Assembly (NCBI GenBank): GCA_964342385.1
Contig: CAYFGP010000012.1
Coordinates: 15,451 to 79,450 of the forward strand
Length of the DNA stretch: 64,000 nucleotides
Source of the DNA: Oceanospirillum sp964342385
GTDB taxonomy: Bacteria > Pseudomonadota > Gammaproteobacteria > Pseudomonadales > Halomonadaceae
Direction: 5' to 3'
Below, piece after piece: positions 59,462-64,000 of the stretch (position 1 is the stretch's first letter; every line of letters starts with the position of its first letter). The notes below the pieces were generated by a model. The model had not been told where the DNA came from, searched no databases, and worked only from the letters and a program-made list of their open reading frames with translations. The translations under genes and the position numbers were made by a program.

Positions 59462-61312
59462 TTACGCGAATACAAGGTCAGTATTGTCAATATCAGTTAC
59501 GCCAAGGAAAACGACAGCAACATCATTACTACCATCATCGAAAATGACAACCTGGTCTGAGCCATTTGTACCATCTACTGTAAAAGTATTACTTGATGCA
59601 TTCCAGATACCACGGGCAATCTCGTAGGTGTTGGCTGCGAGGCCCGCAACAGAATCTGCTGCACCTGTTGATCCATCGTTTACAGCTTTAACATCCAGCT
59701 TATCTGTTCCATGTTGGAAACCGATAATCACATCAAACGCGCCTGCGACTGTATCTGTATCATCCAGTGTGCCTGCGCCACCAACATTAGATACGGTCGC
59801 TGTTCCAGTATCGCCTGCAGCAGCAATAACGAAAGTATCAGTGCCGCCACCAATAAGGGTATCTGCACCAGCGCCTGCAGTGATGCTGTTTGTACCTGTG
59901 CCAGCAACCACGGTATCATTGTTCTGGCCTAAAGTGACTGTGGCACCGGAATCCGCCAATGTAACGTTGAATACTGTGGATGCTTGAGCTGCTGCATCGT
60001 TGGCAAAGGCAGCTGTTGAACCATCGGTAGTAACGTTAACAACCAATTCGTCGCCTTCGCCCAGAGTGCCTGAGGCATTCATATCTACGATATAGCTGGA
60101 TGTAGTAAAATCGGCTACATTGTCGGTGCCACCGGCATCGCCGCCAGCTGCTGTGCCGACTACAATATGAGTTGTTGCGATAAATCCTGTTGCTAGCTCA
60201 CCACTGATTTGGATCAGATCGCTATCACCTGTGGTGAAGTCCTGAATAGTATCTTGGCCATTACTATCATCTAATCCTGATCCGGCAACGGCTGTTGAAT
60301 CACCGCTTGAGAAGGAGAAGATATCCGCACCGGCTCCACCTGTTAGGCTGTCCACGCCAGCACCACCATCGATTAAATCATTGCCAGCATCAGCACTGAT
60401 GGTATCAGCGTCAGCAGAACCGTAGAGTGCATTCATGCTGCCACTGGCTGATGATGGATCATAGCTCATGATTTTAGCGCCCTCGCCACCCGAGATGCCC
60501 CATTGCTGCTCAGCGTAGGCACCTTGGATCACAAAGCCATCTACGAAATTTGCATTACTCGATGAGTCATTATCGTAAAGAATCATCGTGTGCGTTGCAC
60601 CCAATAAAGGGCCTGCACCAACACCAGTTACATGAAATGTTGTACCGTTATAAACACCAACATAAGCTTCAAACTGACTATTGTGAACGGTGTCATCACC
60701 ATAGCCATTAAAGGTATCTGGTACATTGATCTTTGAGGTGCTTGGATCGAAACTGGAGATTTCAGTCAGACCATTGACACGGTTACCAATTGCGACAGAT
60801 GTATTGGCAACAGAATCATCAAAGCCATCACCATCAGAGTCAAATGTCAGGTTGGAGCTATTTGGTGCATTACCAATGGTAGGGCCGGTTGGAACTTGAG
60901 CTGCAGAGCCAGGGCGGTAAATGGATGCTTCGGAGAAAACAGAGCTATCGTTTAACTGGGTCTCATCTTCAAAGACTGTACCTTTGGCCCAGTCTTTTGA
61001 CGAATAGTCAAAACCGATGCTTTCAGCTAGCTGGCGATAAGTATGTTCAACCTGTGCTTCTGTGTAATATTGAGAGCTAATTAGGTAATTAGCGTTGGCC
61101 AGTAGAAATTCAGGATCTTGATATTGATCTATCAAGGCTTGTGAAGCGGCATTCATTGGGTCGTCACCATTCAGGATGCTATCCCAGTCACGTTGGTCTA
61201 ATCCTGCTCCAACGTTGATATACAGTAGTTCAGCAGCTTGTTGGACAAGTTCTTGCGTGAAAGTTGTATGGCCTGATGCTTTTAATAGCTCAGCGATGGT
61301 TGGCTTTGCCAT
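59462..61312 (-). CDS. RTX-type calcium-binding surface/secreted protein
   Basis: 616 residues, no signal peptide. A helical N-terminal ~110 residues (TIAELLKASGHTTFTQELVQQAAELLYINVG) is not clearly DUF4214. A Ca-site-like DSDGDGFDDS follows at ~155, then a beta-rich middle domain, RTX repeats (SADAGNDLIDGGAGVDSLTGGAGADIFSF; later TAGAGADTLIGGG) and a C-terminus ending VTDIDNTDLVFA, in the style of type I secretion substrates. Codon use is ordinary, unlike the two large surface-protein genes. GGAG lies eight bases before the ATG. Function unknown; may be an adhesin, enzyme or layer accessory. Confidence 0.78.
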   Translation of the reverse strand: MAKPTIAELLKASGHTTFTQELVQQAAELLYINVGAGLDQRDWDSILNGDDPMNAASQALIDQYQDPEFLLANANYLISSQYYTEAQVEHTYRQLAESIGFDYSSKDWAKGTVFEDETQLNDSSVFSEASIYRPGSAAQVPTGPTIGNAPNSSNLTFDSDGDGFDDSVANTSVAIGNRVNGLTEISSFDPSTSKINVPDTFNGYGDDTVHNSQFEAYVGVYNGTTFHVTGVGAGPLLGATHTMILYDNDSSSNANFVDGFVIQGAYAEQQWGISGGEGAKIMSYDPSSASGSMNALYGSADADTISADAGNDLIDGGAGVDSLTGGAGADIFSFSSGDSTAVAGSGLDDSNGQDTIQDFTTGDSDLIQISGELATGFIATTHIVVGTAAGGDAGGTDNVADFTTSSYIVDMNASGTLGEGDELVVNVTTDGSTAAFANDAAAQASTVFNVTLADSGATVTLGQNNDTVVAGTGTNSITAGAGADTLIGGGTDTFVIAAAGDTGTATVSNVGGAGTLDDTDTVAGAFDVIIGFQHGTDKLDVKAVNDGSTGAADSVAGLAANTYEIARGIWNASSNTFTVDGTNGSDQVVIFDDGSNDVAVVFLGVTDIDNTDLVFA

Positions 61313-61810
61313 GTTATGGGCTCCAATGTCTGTTGTCTGTTTGGCTATTTATTGTGAAAAACATGTAATATAAACGATTATTATTGTCACGGCTATAGGT
61401 TTAGATCATGTGCTCTGATTAAAAAAGTATCTTATTGATTTATAAGTTTTTTTAAACTCCACTTTTTTCTATCAATTGACTCGGTATTTTTTAAACAATA
61501 TATTGCGACGCTATTTGCTTGGTGGTATCAGGTGCTTAGGGTGGATGGTGGCTATATTCTTAGCCAAAAAAAGGGGGGGCTGTGGTAGAGGCCTTTTGAC
61601 TCGAAATGTGAGTGTCTCTCCGCTGGTCATCATTCATTGTTTGTGGGTATGTTTATTAATCTCCGAAAAGTGTGTAGGAAAGCTTCAGCTCTAATTCTGG
61701 TAACTACATAGAATAGATGCTTGCTGTGAATCATTTTCTTGGATGCTTGATGTATTAATATAAGTCTGTTCTTAATCAAGGTGGCTCTACAAAAACATGG
61801 AGGATAAGGG
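61313..61810. other. A+T-rich divergent spacer
   Basis: Nearly 500 bp, noticeably A+T-rich around 61340-61510, between divergent genes. The 72-codon frame at 61476-61694 has no ribosome site or recognisable product. It presumably holds promoters for both neighbours. A lower GC than the surroundings hints at transfer or relaxed constraint. Confidence 0.4.
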
Positions 61811-62737
61811 ATGTATCCTAAAATTGAGCACCACGGTGGTGCACAAGGCGTAACCGGTAGTTGTCATCAGCTTTGGTTTGACAGCGAACATTCGTTGTTG
61901 GTTGATTGTGGCTTGTTCCAAGGGCAGGAGGTTGATGATAATCGACCTGCCTTGGAAAGGCTGTCTATTGATTTTCCCATCAAGACGATTGAGGCCTTAA
62001 TCGTCACTCATGTCCATATTGATCACATTGGTCGATTGCCTTATCTATTAGCCGCCGGTTTTCGTGGTCCTATCATTTGTTCTCCTCCCAGTGCACATTT
62101 ATTACCTTTAGTTATAGAAGATGCGCTTAAGATTGGTTTTACTCGAAATAAGGTATTGATAGAACGCTTCCTGGAGCAGGTAAAACAACAGTTGGTTATT
62201 GTGCCCTATAAACAGTGGCATTCACTGCTTGATAAAGATGGCTTGGCTGTAAAAGTGCGTTTGCAGCGTGCTGGTCATATTTTGGGTTCTGCTTATGTGG
62301 AAGTGGATTATAGGGCGACAGCGCAGAATGAGTCATCACAAAACGTGCATAACCAGAAAAGCCAACGCATTGTGTTTTCAGGAGATTTAGGTGCACCCTG
62401 GACGCCCTTGTTGCCTGCGCCGCGTTCGCCTTATCGTGCTGATATTTTAGTGTTGGAAAGCACTTATGGTGATCGCTTGCATCAGCATCGCAGAGAGCGA
62501 AGCCAGCAGTTGAAACAGCTGATAGAGCAAGCGATGCGTCGTAGGGGGCATATTATTATTCCCGCCTTCAGTATTGGTCGAACCCAGGAGTTGCTCTACG
62601 AGTTAGAGCATATTCTTCATCAGGCTGAACCTGGCTCGGTTTTGAAACTAAAAAGGACATCCATTTCTAAAATTCTTTTATATCAATTGGTTATCCTTTA
62701 TTTTGTATTTTCTCTAAGTGGACGGCATCAATTTTAA
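61811..62737 (+). pseudogene. Metallo-beta-lactamase/beta-CASP (YSH1-like) hydrolase, 3' half lost
   Basis: The first ~278 codons encode an MBL-fold RNA/DNA-processing-type hydrolase: GGAQGVTGSCHQLWF, the metal motif THVHIDHIGRLPYL (HxHxDH), RAGHILGSAYVEVDY, IVFSGDLGAP and LVLESTYGDRLHQH. The frame then enters the start of the beta-CASP domain (IIIPAFSIGRTQELLYELEHIL) and loses similarity at about 62645, ending after ~30 unrelated residues. Intact relatives have ~450 residues with a full beta-CASP and C-terminal RMMBL motif. GGAGG precedes the ATG. The break lies just before a toxin-antitoxin pair, so insertion or deletion probably truncated the gene. Confidence 0.8.
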
Positions 62738-62777
62738 AACCTCAGTGATGCTATTTTTCTTGCTATATTGTTTTTAA

Positions 62778-62793
62778 GTAGCCTGGGGGCTAC
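62778..62793. promoter_or_regulatory. Possible operator of the toxin-antitoxin operon
   Basis: GTAGCC-TGGG-GGCTAC, a perfect 6-bp inverted repeat ten bases before the toxin ATG. Antitoxins of this type commonly repress their own operon at such palindromes. Confidence 0.4.
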
Positions 62794-62803
62794 AATAACC
62801 TAC

Positions 62804-63112
62804 ATGAGATATAAGGTCAGAACCACACATCAATTTGATAAATGGCTTAAAAAGCAAAGTGACCGTCAAGCTGTTAGAGCTATTGCTATGCGTATTGCCA
62901 GGGTAGAACAAGGGAACTTTGGTGATGTCGAACCTGTTGGTGAAGGTGTGAGCGAAATGCGTATTTTTATTGGTAAGGGTTATCGTATTTATTATGCAGT
63001 ATTGGATGGGGTTGTAGTTTTATTGCTCAACGGTGGAATCAAGAGTAATAAAAAGCAACAGCAATCAGATATCACCTTGGCTAAAAAGTTATTTAGTGAG
63101 ATAAAGGGGTAG
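62804..63112 (+). CDS. HigB/RelE-superfamily toxin of a type II toxin-antitoxin pair
   Basis: 102 residues, basic. It matches the addiction-module killer family (TIGR02683-like, RelE/ParE fold): TTHQFDKWLKKQSDRQAVRAIAMRIARVEQGNFGDVEPVGEGVSEMRIFIGKGYRIYYAV and VVLLLNGGIKSNKKQQQSDITLAKKL. Members usually cleave mRNA at the ribosome or are inferred to. ATG 62804 gives the family N-terminus; a TTG at 62768 is less likely. The toxin precedes the antitoxin, the Hig-like order. It is placed at the break of the upstream metallo-hydrolase gene. Confidence 0.88.
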   Translation: MRYKVRTTHQFDKWLKKQSDRQAVRAIAMRIARVEQGNFGDVEPVGEGVSEMRIFIGKGYRIYYAVLDGVVVLLLNGGIKSNKKQQQSDITLAKKLFSEIKG

Positions 63113-63116
63113 AAAT

Positions 63117-63398
63117 ATGAACAATGAGACTAAGCCTTTTAACCCATTTGATTATTTTGAAACTCAGGAAGAAATTAATGCTTACTTGGTTGAGTGTTTT
63201 CATGATGAAGATCCTAGTCTGTTTGTGAATGCGTTGGGGCACTTGGCTAAACACCACGGTATGGCTGAAGTTGCTAAAGCTGCAGGGTTAAATCGTGAAA
63301 GCTTGTATAAAGCTTTTAGCGGCAAGGTGCAACCAAAATGGGATACGGTCGCTAGGGTTATGCGTGCCCTGCATGTGGATATGACGGTGGTGGCTTAA
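63117..63398 (+). CDS. HigA-like antitoxin (helix-turn-helix)
   Basis: 93 residues, acidic N-terminus and an Xre/Cro-type HTH (GMAEVAKAAGLNRESLYKAFSGKVQPKWDTVARVMRAL), matching the addiction-module antidote family (TIGR02684-like). It neutralises the toxin encoded four bases upstream and probably represses the operon. AAAGGGG, inside the toxin gene's end, is its ribosome site. Confidence 0.88.
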   Translation: MNNETKPFNPFDYFETQEEINAYLVECFHDEDPSLFVNALGHLAKHHGMAEVAKAAGLNRESLYKAFSGKVQPKWDTVARVMRALHVDMTVVA

Positions 63399-63655
63399 CT
63401 GGCGTAATCCACTTTCAGGACATATATGGACACCTCGCCAATGTCCAGTCGTTTGACGTTATTAATTACCATTCGGTCTATCTGATCTGACGTCCTGAAG
63501 AATAGATGGCGCTTGTACATATATCCGGCTTCTTTCATGAACATACCTGTCCGAGCCTTGATGAGATCTAAGACGCATTGCTTGACCTTGGCACCCACCT
63601 GGCCTCTAAGGCCTATGTCCTGACTCAGGTTCCAAGCAATGCTAAACCATTCTTT
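63395..63655 (-). pseudogene. Orphan reading-frame fragment, unknown
   Basis: An 86-codon frame opens after a TGA at 63656-63658 and ends at 63395. The 67-residue ATG/GTG-initiated part reads as a plausible globular protein (VKQCVLDLIKARTGMFMKEAGYMYKRHLFFRTSDQIDRMVI), and the frame continues upstream without a start (EWFSIAWNLSQDIGLRGQVG), suggesting the C-terminal remnant of a longer protein. Its stop overlaps the antitoxin stop by four bases. I do not recognise the family. Confidence 0.4.
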
Positions 63656-63721
63656 TCATCAGTGCTGCACACTATCAGATAGGTGGGCCTCCTTATTTCT
63701 GCAAAACAGTACGTTTATAGG

Positions 63722-63838
63722 TTAAGCAGATTGATAATTTTCTTTTTTCGCCAGCACTACCCACAGTATTCTGGCTAGTTTATTAGGCAAGGCGACAATT
63801 ACTTTGCAAACCGGCTTGGAAACCAGTAATGACTGAAC
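63722..63838 (-). pseudogene. C-terminal fragment of an IS110-family transposase
   Basis: The minus-strand frame ends SKPVCKVIVALPNKLARILWVVLAKKENYQSA, matching the conserved VALANKxARIxWAVLAKxExY tail of IS110/IS116/IS902 transposases. The upstream (higher-coordinate) coding part, including the catalytic DEDD and serine domains, is missing. It is a decayed insertion-sequence end. Confidence 0.65.
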
Positions 63839-63842
63839 CTAT

Positions 63843-63915
63843 CAAACAGCATATAAAGGACACCCACTTTTATTAAACAGCATATAAAACCATATAAAGG
63901 ACACCCACTTTTATT
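63843..63915 (+). repeat. Paired direct repeats CATATAAAGGACACCCACTT
   Basis: CATATAAAGGACACCCACTT followed by TTATT occurs at 63850-63874 and 63891-63915, and AAACAGCATATAAA also appears twice (63844 and 63875). A related AAAAAGGACATCCATTT lies at ~62649, at the point where the metallo-hydrolase frame breaks. Probably ends or targets of a small mobile element. Confidence 0.65.
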
Positions 63916-64000
63916 TGACCTTCCGTATTTTCCCCGTGTTCTAACTGTAAGGTCCCGGATGATCAAATAGCAAAAAAGAGTTATCCTCTGTTTGCTGCCA
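63916..64000. other. Right edge, nothing recognised
   Basis: The final 85 bases have no gene, tRNA or terminator that I can support. They follow the direct repeats and may belong to the same mobile-DNA zone. Confidence 0.3.

Noticed and set aside
61476..61694. A 72-codon ORF in the A+T-rich spacer
   Set aside because: No ribosome site and no family similarity; odd composition expected from a chance frame.

Overview
The window looks like chromosomal DNA from a marine gammaproteobacterium. The protein set fits the Oceanospirillaceae and relatives: gammaproteobacterial thyA/folA, a fused amino-acid-kinase/GNAT argA, a DUF3087 protein, a DUF47-Pit phosphate module and RTX-type surface proteins. 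The placement comes from recalled protein similarity, not a search. The left end cuts into thyA; the right end lies in mobile-element debris. No rRNA, tRNA or CRISPR array was recognised.

Positions 1-25.6 kb are mostly housekeeping and accessory metabolism: thyA, folA, a coiled-coil protein with a C-terminal ProQ/FinO domain, a CBS-pair protein, a polar/basic amino-acid ABC importer (ATPase, binding protein, two permeases), a Cache chemoreceptor, an ECF sigma/anti-sigma pair, a family I CoA-transferase with its sigma-54 activator, a DUF3087 protein, a CYTH-CHAD triphosphatase coupled to a K+ channel, a DUF47-pit phosphate operon behind a three-repeat Pho box, then argA, ald and ilvD.

Positions 26-51.2 kb are a cell-envelope polysaccharide locus. 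It holds a WcaJ-like initiating transferase, ManC, two GT4 glycosyltransferases, and a signalling/secretion-like trio (FecR-domain protein, CHASE2 cyclase, TPR plus beta-barrel protein). On the opposite strand lies an MBOAT/SGNH O-acylation pair that abuts a CRP-type regulator gene. An operon follows: gmd-rmd (GDP-D-rhamnose), wzm-wzt (O-chain ABC export), a DUF4214-methyltransferase, a GT4 and a 1189-residue protein with three glycosyltransferase domains.

Positions 51.2-61.3 kb encode three Ala/Thr/Asp/Gly-rich, lysine-poor proteins with RTX-type GGxGxD motifs. The first two (1263 and 971 aa) are tandem, use a very restricted codon set, share a Calx-beta-like module and have hairpin-rich leaders. 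A perfect CRP-type palindrome (TGTGA-N6-TCACA) lies about 300 bp upstream of the first. This arrangement resembles an RTX S-layer encoded next to the genes for the lipopolysaccharide that anchors it, as in Caulobacter, but here with D-rhamnose genes and a possible local cAMP circuit (cyclase, CRP-like protein, CRP site).

Positions 61.8-64 kb look like a small insertion zone: a beta-CASP metallo-beta-lactamase gene cut off mid-protein, a HigB/HigA-type toxin-antitoxin pair, an orphan reading-frame fragment, a C-terminal scrap of an IS110-family transposase and short direct repeats. The most interesting candidate systems are the FecR-CHASE2-barrel-CRP circuit and its possible link to the surface layer and its glycan anchor.
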